A DNA stretch of 43,078 bases from NCBI GenBank assembly GCA_009927165.1, contig RFNO01000103.1, positions 1 through 43,078 of the forward strand. Direction: 5' to 3'. A model generated the notes under the pieces. It was not told the DNA's origin and made no database searches. It saw only the letters and a program-made list of their open reading frames with translations. Below are positions 31,334 through 40,165 of the stretch, in pieces. How positions within the stretch are numbered: the first letter of the stretch is position 1; each line of letters opens with the position of its first letter. This stretch comes from Pseudomonadota bacterium. GTDB lineage: Bacteria; Bdellovibrionota; FAC87; UBA2466. The translations under genes were made by a program, and so were the position numbers.

Positions 31334-34300
31334 TTAGTGCCAAGAAGCGGGCTCAGCAATGACTGTGTACTTCTGAGACCCAGGAACTATGAGAGCATCT
31401 CGAAAGTATTCCCCTGGAGTCGAATAAAAGCGTTCCTTGTAGTTGCTATCTAAAACCCCTATCGCGCGACCCGTTTTTGGATCCAGAAACTCAATCCAGG
31501 CATGGCCCGACCCACCCATCACATTTCCTCGACCCACTCGAGTTGGGTAGCCCAATTCGGAAAGGGCGAGACTGCCAAATAAGCTCAGCTCTCGGCAAAC
31601 TGCCGCTTTACAAGCAACGATTTTTCCAAGATCGGCCCGACCTCCACCGGCGTCTACTACTGATAAACGTTTATCCCCGTAGGGCGTTATCCCGCCATCA
31701 ATCGGTCGTGTTTGTTCGATACTTTTCGATTGCCCCAGCCAGGCTTGCGACACCGACCGCATCTCCGCTTCGCTGGGTGTTCCAACCTCTCTGCGAGGTT
31801 TCGCTCCATTGAGCCGCATTCTTTCAAGAGCGTAGAGCATCTGTTCCTGGAGATCCCTCGACTGCGGATTAATTTCGATGACTTCTCCTCGAGCCGACGT
31901 GTAGTTGCCTACCACTTTTGAAGAGAATTCAAATAGTGGAGCAGGTGGGGGCTCGACTTTGACCGGATCTTCTGAAAAGGGTCTCATTCCGGAAATCTGG
32001 CCCTTGGGAACTAATAAAATTTCTTGTGCTTTTTGAGTCTCGTTTCCGGGAAGGCTAGTAAAAATCATTTGCCCATTAAATTCTCCGCCGTAGTACCCGC
32101 TTTTTGTCTTTCCGGAGCGACCATCAACAAAAGAAACCCGGTCACCCCGATTGATAGTTTCTGGGGTGATCCCTGTTTGTGGCTCTCCGGCTGCTCCGCC
32201 TCGAATGACATCACTGGTAATTTTTTTAGCGGTTTCAGGTTCAATGCCCATTTGAATTAAACCTTTCCGAATATCGCCGGTTCGCGCCCTTAATTGTGGA
32301 GGGGTTGCCTCCGTGTGTTTGACCACCCCCGTATGATTAAAATGGCCTTCGGTTTCCACCACCTCTTGTATTTTTTGAATCGTATCTCGGCTTGCTGAGG
32401 GCAAATGGGCTTCTATTGCTTTTTTAGTTACGGCAAATCGTTCACTTTGAGTGCTTGGAAGGGGCGGCGCTCTTGGAGCTCGAAATTCCACTTCCGCCCA
32501 AGGGACTGCGTTGCCCTTTTGATCATAGGCCGGTTTCATTTGCACATCGTAAGGCTCCAACCCCAGCACTTTTTGAGTAGCTGCACCCGAGGGGGTTTCC
32601 AACACGGCTCTTCTCATGGCCTCGTTCCTAGACACTCCTTCTCGGAGATACTTTTCAAAAGCTTTTTCGAAAGCTCGCCCGTTGGAATCGGTGTAGGTGG
32701 ACCGTACACTCTTTGGCGGCTCTAATCCTTGTGTTTTAAAGTCTCTCTGAATGGCATCGTAAAACATTTCTGCTCGAGCGGGTGGGGGCGGGACTGCTCC
32801 CGAGTAATCTCCAATTTCGCCAGGGTTTAAAGCACCAGCGCGGAGATTGGCTCCTTTCATTTGCTGAACCGTTTTTCCGCTGGGGATATGAACCAGAGAG
32901 TACGTGCGATTTTCCAAAGCACCGTCCGCCACTATTTTGAATTCAGACTGAGGGGTACGGGAGGTTTTTGGGGCTGCTGTACCTTTGGGCCAAACTTCCG
33001 CTTGCTTGAGCTCCGAAAGAAGCACATCTACTGGAGATGTTTTTTGGGCGGGAGGAGCTTCGGGCACAAATTGTTTTCCGTTCCATTTTTCGACAAAAGC
33101 TTCAGCCTTATTTTTACCATTGATTCGAACCCAAGAACCATCTTGTCGACGAAAAACCACCGTGTCTGCCTCTCTTGGGATCCCGGCTTTCACCGCAGCA
33201 TCATCCATGCCTTTTAGAGTTTCGCCCAACCCCATCATGTTCTCGTTCATTTTTTGCGCGGCGGACACCAACGATTCTACTGCGCTCTTTTGATCAGCAC
33301 CGGAGACTTGTGCACTCAATCGATCTCCTTGAGCCTTGATGAGCGGAATGTTTCCCTCTGCTGGGAGACGAGTGGCTAAGTCCACGAGTTTCAGATCCCA
33401 TGACATCGTTCCCAAGTTTTGGGCCAGAAGTTTCGCCGGCGCGTTCGAGGACGTAAGAGTGGCACGATCAATCAAATTCAAAGTATCCGCAATGAGATTG
33501 GTTTGTCCCCCGTATTGGGTTTCGGGTAGCCCCAGCGCTTTGGCGAATTTTGAATAGTTAGCTGGCCACCAAGCAGATTGCACTTGAGCAATTTCTTTGT
33601 CTGATAAAGAAGGGTACTTCTCTCGAAGATCGCCTGTGACATCCACCCCATTATGGAGTCGTATGGCCTCGATTATTTGGGCAGAGTACTTCTCCACCAT
33701 GGCTCGTCCCGCCGATGATTCAATATCCACACCTTGGCTCTTCAGTTCGGCCCGAACAACCTCTGGCACTCTTGCTACGCTGTGGTACTCATGCGACAAA
33801 ATATAATCTCTCAGGAAAGGGGGCAGGTCTTTTTCGGTGCCAGTTCCCAATTTTTTTATTTGTGCCGCGATGCTTGGATCTAAGAATCCTTTGCCTGTGT
33901 CGTGGGCTGCGACGGCGAGACGCAAAGACCGTACATCTATTCCCATTGCCTTGAAGCTTTCCTCGTGAGCCGCAATGAAATCGAAATGGTCTTTCATGTG
34001 CCCCAAATTCCCTTGGGCTGCAGGACTAGCACCCGGGGTTTTTGCAGCTGTTTCGTAATCGCGGATAAAGGCTTGTGTGAGAACTTCTAGAGTTTCGGGG
34101 GGAATATCGAGTTTTTTTCCGCCATCAAGAAGCTGAGCTCCCGTCCCCTCTCGAATCAGCTGTTCTACAGCCCCGAACCGAGTAGGCCCGTCGGTCTTTG
34201 AAAGAAGTTTTTGCAAAGGACTGGGGCCTTCAGGCGAAGTGGTTTTCCCTGATCGAGTCATTTTCAAGAACTCTCGGACACTCCCTTTGATTTCAATGGG

Positions 34301-37300
34301 GTCTGGGTTCTTTGGCCCGCCCGTGGCCCCGTTCCAGTGGGCCAAACCATGTTTTTCTTGGAAACGATGAATTGTTCCGCTGTCGTCCATGGCATACCAG
34401 TTGCCGTCACTCATGCGGACGGCTTTTCGAAACAACTCCACATGATTTTCGGGAATCACTCCCACACCTTCACCCCGAGACCGTGCTTGGTTGTAAGACT
34501 GAGTCCCTTCAATATGTTTGGGGCTTACTAAATAGAGCGGAGCACCCGCTTCGTCTCTCACTGGAGCGCGCCCGTCGGATAGCTTGGGATTTTTCTCGGC
34601 TGCTCTGGCAGCGTCTATCATTTCTCGGGCCAGTTCAGTTGCCGGTTTTTGCGCTACTGCCGCCTCAGTTTTCCAGCGACGAGTTTCAAGAAGCTCTTTG
34701 GCCGATGGGTGAGAGACCAAATCACCCAATGCCTTTTCTGCTTGAGCCCGCGTCAGCTTTTTCGGATCCAGCTTGGAGAGGAGTTGGTAAATGTTTCCTG
34801 CGTCTTTATCAAATTGCTCCATGGCTCTGAGGATTGTGTCTTCGGAGTGACCTTTGGCTCGCATGGCCGCTTCTACTTGGTCCGATGTTGTAGAGGAGTC
34901 TCCTCTTAAACCACGATAGTCCTCAGAGGCGGCATGAAGATTCGGGCTTCCGACTTTTGGAAACCCTGCTTCGGACAGAATTCGATATTTTTCTTGAAGG
35001 TGATCGGCTGTGTAATTTCCAACTGCGGCTGGGCGTCCGTCTCTGCCGAGCTGGCCTTCGCCCACACGATGGGCCTGCTCAATCGCATCCATTTGCTTTG
35101 GCGTTAGGGGTCGTTTTAAATCTCTCTGGGCCCCGGCCACATCAGCGGTAAAACGAGATGAATTAGGAGCGTCGTCAGGAACTGATCGATCCGTGATCCC
35201 TCTGCTCGTCCCAAGGGGAACCAAAAGAGGCGACCGGTCAGCGGGGATGGAACGGTTGGCAGTGAGAACGTTATCCGCTGACGCCAGAGGATTTTTAACC
35301 GTTGGCCCTGAAGGCTCTGCTTTTGCCGGCCCCAGGCGGCTGCTCACCCGGATAGCCGCAAGAGTTCCTACTGTAGCAATGAACTCGCCAGTGGCGGCGC
35401 CCCATTTTCCTTCTTGAGCTGCGTAAGCCGAATGGAGGGTTCCCTGATAGCCAAAATACGCGCCGGCCAAATCCCCAATGCCCGGGGCCACGCGACCGAC
35501 GACACCCATGCCGGCGCCAAATACGATTGAAGAGCTTAAGTCTACGGCATTTACCCTCGCGGTAGTGTCTCCATCGATAAATCTTCGAGCACCTACATCA
35601 ATGAGATTTCCAGTGCCTCCAATGGCGCTACCCACTGCCGCTGCCTGTGCTAGCTCTGCTAACGTAACCACTTTACCCGCCTGGCCGATGCCAAACAAAA
35701 TTGACCCTGCCCCCATCGTTCCAATCGTCACTACGGCTGCAGCACTATTGGCAATAGCATCTCGGGTATATTTACTCGCCAGCTCTTGGGGCCGATCTTG
35801 AATTTTTTCTACTTGCTTTAGGTTTTCCTGAAGTGCATCTGCAAGAGGCTTAAGTCTCGGATCATTTTCAGCCAGCTTTGATAAAGTTCTTACATCCTGC
35901 CAAACAGAATTTAACGACCGGCTAATGGCAGCATCAATCTTTCTGGTTTCTTCGGGATGCCAAAATTGATTCGGTCCCCAGCGCGATCCATAATAGGTAT
36001 CCGCTGTTTCCATAAGCGAACGAACATTTGATTGAAAAGCATTGATACTATTCCGACTGTACTCTCTCAGCTCCAAATCGCTAAAGGTAGTTGTATCCGA
36101 GGATAGCTTAGGTCCTCGAGTCAGGTGATAGATTCGGTTGTACTCATCCGATACCTTTTTTGCAGGATCTTCTAAAAATCGCCCTCCTGCCGTTGGTGGG
36201 GTTGGTTTCTCTGGCGAAAAGAGCTCAATCCGAGCTGGGTCTTTCCGTGTTAACGGAGCGCCTCTTGTTTTAACTTCCCTCTCCGGATTTACCACCCGTG
36301 CGATATCTGCCAAATCTTCTACATAGCCTGCACGAACCTTTGCACTAGCCTCAATGGCCGAATAGTTTTTTGCAGAAATTCCCGCCGTATCTTGAGTAAA
36401 GCCGGAGAGCTTTCTAAAGTGATCCTGCAGGGCAGGAGGTGCATAAGCTTTGGGGTCAATACCCTCTGCTGAAAGGCGAAGAGCTTCTTTTCCCCATTCA
36501 GCCACTGCCTGACGGTGCTCTTTTATCAGCGCCTCTCGAGCCTTTGGATCAATCACGGTTCGTCCCAAGGGGAGCGCAAATTTTTTTCGAAGTTCCTGTT
36601 CTCTCGCAGCCAGTTCCCAGAGTCGGGAAAGCCGAGGATCTTTGGGAGCCTGGTCTGGAAAACTTTTGGGGGCGAAGTCGTCATCGGTACGACCTTCCAC
36701 AAAGTGTTTTCCAAAGGCGGCTTCCACCAAGACCTGTTCACGCAGGCCCGGATATATCCGTTCGAGAGCGTGGCTCAGTTCTGACTTAGGATCTTTGAGC
36801 TGGTCTGTAGCTTGACTGAAAAATCGATTGTCCCTTTTCTGTTGCTCTTCTGAAAACCCTTGAAACTCGATTCCCTTCATCACAACGCCTGATCGATTCG
36901 CGGTATCAAGATCGGCTCTTCTACTCTCTTCATAAGCCTTACCATCCACCACTTTGAACTTTCCGTTCCCTTGGGGGATCAACACTTCCCCGTCAGAAAG
37001 AGCAGACGGACGAGTTTCTTTTGAGAGTTTTTCAAGACCCGACATTCTCAACTCGCGCTCATTAAACTTAGAAAGATCAAATTCCTTTGGGAGGACCAAA
37101 CTTCCAGATTCGACATTAATTTTTATTCCCGCGCGATCTAAAACGGCCTGCTGTTGTTTTTTAAATTCCTCAGTAGTCATGACTTCAGGCAAATCTTCTT
37201 TCCCCGTAGGTAAAATAGAGAAACCATTTTCTAGTTGGACGGCCTGTGTTCGTCGCGGGTCAAAAATATAGTCTCTTAGCTGTTTAAGTTCCGGGTCAGC

Positions 37301-37864
37301 CGAGAAGCTCTCACTCTCCAACTCTGCCAATCCGGCACGCACCTTTTCCGCACCCGTTTTGCCACTGTGGGGTGCTGCTTTGGTCAAATATTGCTCAAGT
37401 TTTCTCTGTGGCGTTTGTTCGGTCTTAGGTGCGGGAGCCGGCTCTGTTTTAGGTGGCTGTGAACTCGGCACAGCAGGAGGAATCTCCTGACCACCTTTGA
37501 GATCTGCAATGCGCTTTTCAATTTTTTTAACCTCGTCTAAGTCTACTTTCTCCAGGGCTTTTGCCATGGCTTCCAGTAGCGGAATGTTTTCCGGAAAGTT
37601 TTTGGTTTGAGCCAGTTCCTCGAGCGATTTACGATAAAGTTCCCAATCACTGTTCTTGTAAGCGCCGTGCGCTTTCTCCAGAAGATCATTCAAATCGGTT
37701 TCTTTTGGACTGCCCTGGATCTCCGTAGACTTAGCTTTCGGCAAGTCTCCTAATTCGCTGTGGCTGGGCCCCTGATTTTCAGAAGTGTCTGCGGCATGCA
37801 ACGTATTGGCACACAAAAAAAGGCAAGTAAGCAGGGATAAGACTTTAATTCCTAAGCGATTCAA
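31334..37864 (-). CDS. giant exported multidomain protein (HD-hydrolase-like and transglutaminase-like modules)
   Basis: 2176 residues with a signal peptide (MNRLGIKVLSLLTCLFLCAN, cleavage near LHAAD). TTG start with AGAGG 6 bp upstream. The order is charged helical repeats and a Pro-rich linker (to about 155), helical regions, then a Gly/Ala-rich hydrophobic block (about 700-840, for example VVTIGTMGAGSILFGIGQAG). An HD-like part lies near 1290-1410 (HMKDHFDFIAAHEE, LAVAAHDTGKGF, ILSHEYHSV, IRLHNGVD). A C-terminal transglutaminase-like segment has CRELSLFGSLALSELGYPTR, GGSGHAWIEF and VLDSNY (Cys2090, His2121, Asp2139). The layout recalls polymorphic toxins or predator effectors. No immunity gene is visible. 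Domain assignments are by motif only; the whole protein matches nothing I can name. Confidence 0.72.
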   Translation of the reverse strand: MNRLGIKVLSLLTCLFLCANTLHAADTSENQGPSHSELGDLPKAKSTEIQGSPKETDLNDLLEKAHGAYKNSDWELYRKSLEELAQTKNFPENIPLLEAMAKALEKVDLDEVKKIEKRIADLKGGQEIPPAVPSSQPPKTEPAPAPKTEQTPQRKLEQYLTKAAPHSGKTGAEKVRAGLAELESESFSADPELKQLRDYIFDPRRTQAVQLENGFSILPTGKEDLPEVMTTEEFKKQQQAVLDRAGIKINVESGSLVLPKEFDLSKFNERELRMSGLEKLSKETRPSALSDGEVLIPQGNGKFKVVDGKAYEESRRADLDTANRSGVVMKGIEFQGFSEEQQKRDNRFFSQATDQLKDPKSELSHALERIYPGLREQVLVEAAFGKHFVEGRTDDDFAPKSFPDQAPKDPRLSRLWELAAREQELRKKFALPLGRTVIDPKAREALIKEHRQAVAEWGKEALRLSAEGIDPKAYAPPALQDHFRKLSGFTQDTAGISAKNYSAIEASAKVRAGYVEDLADIARVVNPEREVKTRGAPLTRKDPARIELFSPEKPTPPTAGGRFLEDPAKKVSDEYNRIYHLTRGPKLSSDTTTFSDLELREYSRNSINAFQSNVRSLMETADTYYGSRWGPNQFWHPEETRKIDAAISRSLNSVWQDVRTLSKLAENDPRLKPLADALQENLKQVEKIQDRPQELASKYTRDAIANSAAAVVTIGTMGAGSILFGIGQAGKVVTLAELAQAAAVGSAIGGTGNLIDVGARRFIDGDTTARVNAVDLSSSIVFGAGMGVVGRVAPGIGDLAGAYFGYQGTLHSAYAAQEGKWGAATGEFIATVGTLAAIRVSSRLGPAKAEPSGPTVKNPLASADNVLTANRSIPADRSPLLVPLGTSRGITDRSVPDDAPNSSRFTADVAGAQRDLKRPLTPKQMDAIEQAHRVGEGQLGRDGRPAAVGNYTADHLQEKYRILSEAGFPKVGSPNLHAASEDYRGLRGDSSTTSDQVEAAMRAKGHSEDTILRAMEQFDKDAGNIYQLLSKLDPKKLTRAQAEKALGDLVSHPSAKELLETRRWKTEAAVAQKPATELAREMIDAARAAEKNPKLSDGRAPVRDEAGAPLYLVSPKHIEGTQSYNQARSRGEGVGVIPENHVELFRKAVRMSDGNWYAMDDSGTIHRFQEKHGLAHWNGATGGPKNPDPIEIKGSVREFLKMTRSGKTTSPEGPSPLQKLLSKTDGPTRFGAVEQLIREGTGAQLLDGGKKLDIPPETLEVLTQAFIRDYETAAKTPGASPAAQGNLGHMKDHFDFIAAHEESFKAMGIDVRSLRLAVAAHDTGKGFLDPSIAAQIKKLGTGTEKDLPPFLRDYILSHEYHSVARVPEVVRAELKSQGVDIESSAGRAMVEKYSAQIIEAIRLHNGVDVTGDLREKYPSLSDKEIAQVQSAWWPANYSKFAKALGLPETQYGGQTNLIADTLNLIDRATLTSSNAPAKLLAQNLGTMSWDLKLVDLATRLPAEGNIPLIKAQGDRLSAQVSGADQKSAVESLVSAAQKMNENMMGLGETLKGMDDAAVKAGIPREADTVVFRRQDGSWVRINGKNKAEAFVEKWNGKQFVPEAPPAQKTSPVDVLLSELKQAEVWPKGTAAPKTSRTPQSEFKIVADGALENRTYSLVHIPSGKTVQQMKGANLRAGALNPGEIGDYSGAVPPPPARAEMFYDAIQRDFKTQGLEPPKSVRSTYTDSNGRAFEKAFEKYLREGVSRNEAMRRAVLETPSGAATQKVLGLEPYDVQMKPAYDQKGNAVPWAEVEFRAPRAPPLPSTQSERFAVTKKAIEAHLPSASRDTIQKIQEVVETEGHFNHTGVVKHTEATPPQLRARTGDIRKGLIQMGIEPETAKKITSDVIRGGAAGEPQTGITPETINRGDRVSFVDGRSGKTKSGYYGGEFNGQMIFTSLPGNETQKAQEILLVPKGQISGMRPFSEDPVKVEPPPAPLFEFSSKVVGNYTSARGEVIEINPQSRDLQEQMLYALERMRLNGAKPRREVGTPSEAEMRSVSQAWLGQSKSIEQTRPIDGGITPYGDKRLSVVDAGGGRADLGKIVACKAAVCRELSLFGSLALSELGYPTRVGRGNVMGGSGHAWIEFLDPKTGRAIGVLDSNYKERFYSTPGEYFRDALIVPGSQKYTVIAEPASWH

Positions 37865-38043
37865 ACGTACCTCTGTCTAAGCTTTAGTTTACAGGGCGGG
37901 CTTATCGCCTTTCAGCTGTAACCTTTTAGACAGGCTTATCTTTGGCAAATCGCTAGGTTAGCTTTTTTAAAAACCCCCAATGTCGACCAATGAGACAGAA
38001 AGATAAGGTGTTGAGGGAGCAAACAGTGAGAAGGGCCAACTCC

Positions 38044-38889
38044 TTAATCGGTCACTCCTAATACTGCTTTTTGAAATGCCCCTAGGGCAGCAGCGGTTCC
38101 CCGATGTGCGGCACTGGTTTTGTTGTAGGATCCAAAAAGTGTTTGCACTGGGCTTTCGTTCCACTTGGCGGCAGCTCGATTATTCGCCACTCTTCTCACT
38201 AAGGGTTTCGGGCTGTCCAATTTTCCCAGGTTATCCGTGTAGGTATCAGTAAAAGCTTCTGTTTTTTCCTGGATGGTTCGCACAAGCGCTTCAGTTTCCG
38301 GAGAGACCCCCGAGAAATTTTCCGGTTTAAGTGTGTGTTCGTGGAGCTGAGTTGCTACTCGCTCCAAATTGGTAACGCCAGTTTCATCAGGCGTAACGTG
38401 AGGGCCCACTTGCTCATTTAAAATTTTATTGGCGTTTTCTTGAAGAGTAGGTCTTTCCAAATTAGCGAGATCGCTTGCCGCTTTGGCTTCTGTGGCTGGA
38501 GCGGGATCAGCGTTTGCGGCGGGAGAAGCGTTGGCGGGCGAAACTTCTGGTTCGCTTGAGGCACTCGCTGAGCTCGGCTCGCCACCCGCAGAAGTGACCG
38601 CGTTCTTGGCAAGTTCCTCAGCTTGTCGGGCAATCCCATCTGCTTCGGCTTGCGCTCGGTATTTCTCGGCTTCTTCTCTCAGCTCTTCTGCTTTAGCAGG
38701 ATCAATCGCTTCGATGGCACTGGCTTCTTGCTCTTTCTGTTCGGCTTTCTTTGCGTTTTGTGCTGCAGAGGCGGCTAGGATTCCCTCGGCTGTGGCGGCG
38801 CCAGTCTTGCGATCCGCTTCAGAGTAAGCTGGTAAAGTAAACCAGAGGAGCACTGACAAACAGCCCAGATGCGAAGCGAATGTTTTCAT
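38044..38889 (-). CDS. exported Ala/Glu-rich coiled-coil protein
   Basis: 281 residues, function not recognised. It has a signal peptide (MKTFASHLGCLSVLLWFTL, cleavage near AYSEA). A strongly helical tract (about 35-95) is rich in Ala, Glu and Lys (EQKEQEASAIEAIDPAKAEE and similar), followed by a Ser/Pro/Ala linker (about 100-135) and a second helical part. ATG 38889 is preceded by a GGGGGG run. It lies 179 bp upstream of the giant gene on the same strand, so the two may form one unit, with this protein as a possible partner. No promoter or terminator between them is clear. The gap has a direct repeat of GGCTTATC (around 37908 and 37933). Confidence 0.7.
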   Translation of the reverse strand: MKTFASHLGCLSVLLWFTLPAYSEADRKTGAATAEGILAASAAQNAKKAEQKEQEASAIEAIDPAKAEELREEAEKYRAQAEADGIARQAEELAKNAVTSAGGEPSSASASSEPEVSPANASPAANADPAPATEAKAASDLANLERPTLQENANKILNEQVGPHVTPDETGVTNLERVATQLHEHTLKPENFSGVSPETEALVRTIQEKTEAFTDTYTDNLGKLDSPKPLVRRVANNRAAAKWNESPVQTLFGSYNKTSAAHRGTAAALGAFQKAVLGVTD

Positions 38890-39011
38890 GATGCCCCCCG
38901 AAGTTGCGATTCCCCTAACGATTTACAATGCAGGGCTGAGACCAACTCTTCCCGCACCCAGAGGGCCCTTTTTTCTGACTAAAAAGCCTAACCACTGGCC
39001 GTAGCCTGGCT

Positions 39012-39048
39012 GAATACTCTTAAGTAGCGAATAGCACCGGACTATTCG
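39012..39048. promoter_or_regulatory. shared 15-mer plus 7-bp inverted repeat upstream of glycerate kinase
   Basis: GAATACTCTTAAGTA (39012-39026) is identical to 29877-29891. Directly beside it CGAATAG (39028-39034) and CTATTCG (39042-39048) form a perfect inverted repeat with a 7-base loop. It lies between two divergent genes, about 75 bp before the glycerate kinase start. A regulatory role is inferred from position and repetition only. Confidence 0.35.
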
Positions 39049-39121
39049 ACCTGTCTTGCTTTTGGGCGCTGCCAAAAACTTCCTCAGAAAGAGGCTTCTG
39101 TGGCAAACTAGCGACAGCGCA

Positions 39122-40165
39122 ATGAAGACTCCCACACTCTTTTTAGTTTCCTTTGCAAATTTCAAAGGCACTCTTACCAACGAAGAGGCCTGTAAAAACG
39201 CAGCTCAAGCTCTCGAAGCGCTCGGCCAACACACGCTCCAAATTCCCTTGGGAGATGGGGGGAAAGGAACCTTCTCGTTCTTAAAAAAGCAATCCGGTGC
39301 CGAGAAAAGGATCCATGCTGTCACGGGTGCTTTTGGCGATGCACGACAAGCCCAATCTTGGTGGAAAAAAAGTGCCATCGGGAGTTGGCAGATTTTTTTT
39401 GAGAGCACAGAAGTGGTCGGTTACTCGCCTGCGCAACCGAATCGAAAAGATGCAGTAGGGGCAACCAGCCGAGGAATGGGAGAGTGGCTTCAGCATCTTT
39501 CAGATGAAATAAAAGACGCTCCCTGTGAACTCTTCATTGGCCTTGGTGATTCGGCCATCTCAGATGCAGGCAAGGGAATGCTCGACGTCTTAAAAACACC
39601 TTTTTGGAAAAACTGGCGAATCACTGTGCTCTGCGACGTCGAAAACCCGCTCTGTGGCCCGCGGGGCTCGGCTCGAGTTTTTTCGCCACAGAAGGGAGCT
39701 TCCGCCGAAGACGTGGCTGTTTTAGAAAAAGCTCATTGGGATTTTGCACAGGAAATAAAGCAACAGACGGGAAGAGATATTTCCCAAATGCCTCGAGGGG
39801 GATCTGCAGGAGGACTCGCCACAGCTCTTCATGTTTTCCTGGGAGGCGAATTGGTACCGGGGGCCCAGTGGATGCTAAAACACTCAGGCTTTTACGAAGC
39901 GTTAACCCGCTGTGATTGTCTCATTACAGGGGAGGGAAGAAGTGATGCCCAAACACGCTCTGGAAAAGCACCGTGGGCAGCTCTGAAAGCAGCAGAAGCG
40001 CTTAATAAGCCCTCGTTCTTAATTTCCGGTAGCTTCGGCGAAGGCAAAGACCACTTGGTTACGAAGAGTCTTGTGAAAAAAGAAGAATGTGGACGAGAAC
40101 CCACTCCACCAGAGGCCTTAAAAACGGCAATCACCCAATTAGTCGGTCACTGGGCGCCAGGGTGA
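39122..40165 (+). CDS. glycerate kinase family protein (GlxK/GarK type)
   Basis: Phosphorylates D-glycerate with ATP, typically to 2-phosphoglycerate in this family. 347 residues. Motifs are VSFANFKGTLTNEEA at the N-terminus, QIPLGDGGKGTFSFL, VGATSRGMGEWL, LFIGLGDSAISDAGKGML, MPRGGSAGGLATALHVFLGG (about 225-243) and CDCLITGEGRSDAQTRSGKAPW. ATG 39122 is used because the conserved part starts right after it; upstream in-frame TTG 39056 adds a Leu/Arg-rich stretch unlike the family. No good Shine-Dalgarno is visible. No glycolate or sugar-acid genes are close, so substrate and pathway role are not settled. Its 3' end overlaps the convergent cytochrome gene by 19 bp. Confidence 0.9.
   Translation: MKTPTLFLVSFANFKGTLTNEEACKNAAQALEALGQHTLQIPLGDGGKGTFSFLKKQSGAEKRIHAVTGAFGDARQAQSWWKKSAIGSWQIFFESTEVVGYSPAQPNRKDAVGATSRGMGEWLQHLSDEIKDAPCELFIGLGDSAISDAGKGMLDVLKTPFWKNWRITVLCDVENPLCGPRGSARVFSPQKGASAEDVAVLEKAHWDFAQEIKQQTGRDISQMPRGGSAGGLATALHVFLGGELVPGAQWMLKHSGFYEALTRCDCLITGEGRSDAQTRSGKAPWAALKAAEALNKPSFLISGSFGEGKDHLVTKSLVKKEECGREPTPPEALKTAITQLVGHWAPG

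Noticed and set aside
31400-37300. Numerous plus-strand open frames opposite the giant gene
   Set aside because: They mirror the codons of the minus-strand gene, lack starts with Shine-Dalgarno signals and show no domain; treated as shadows.
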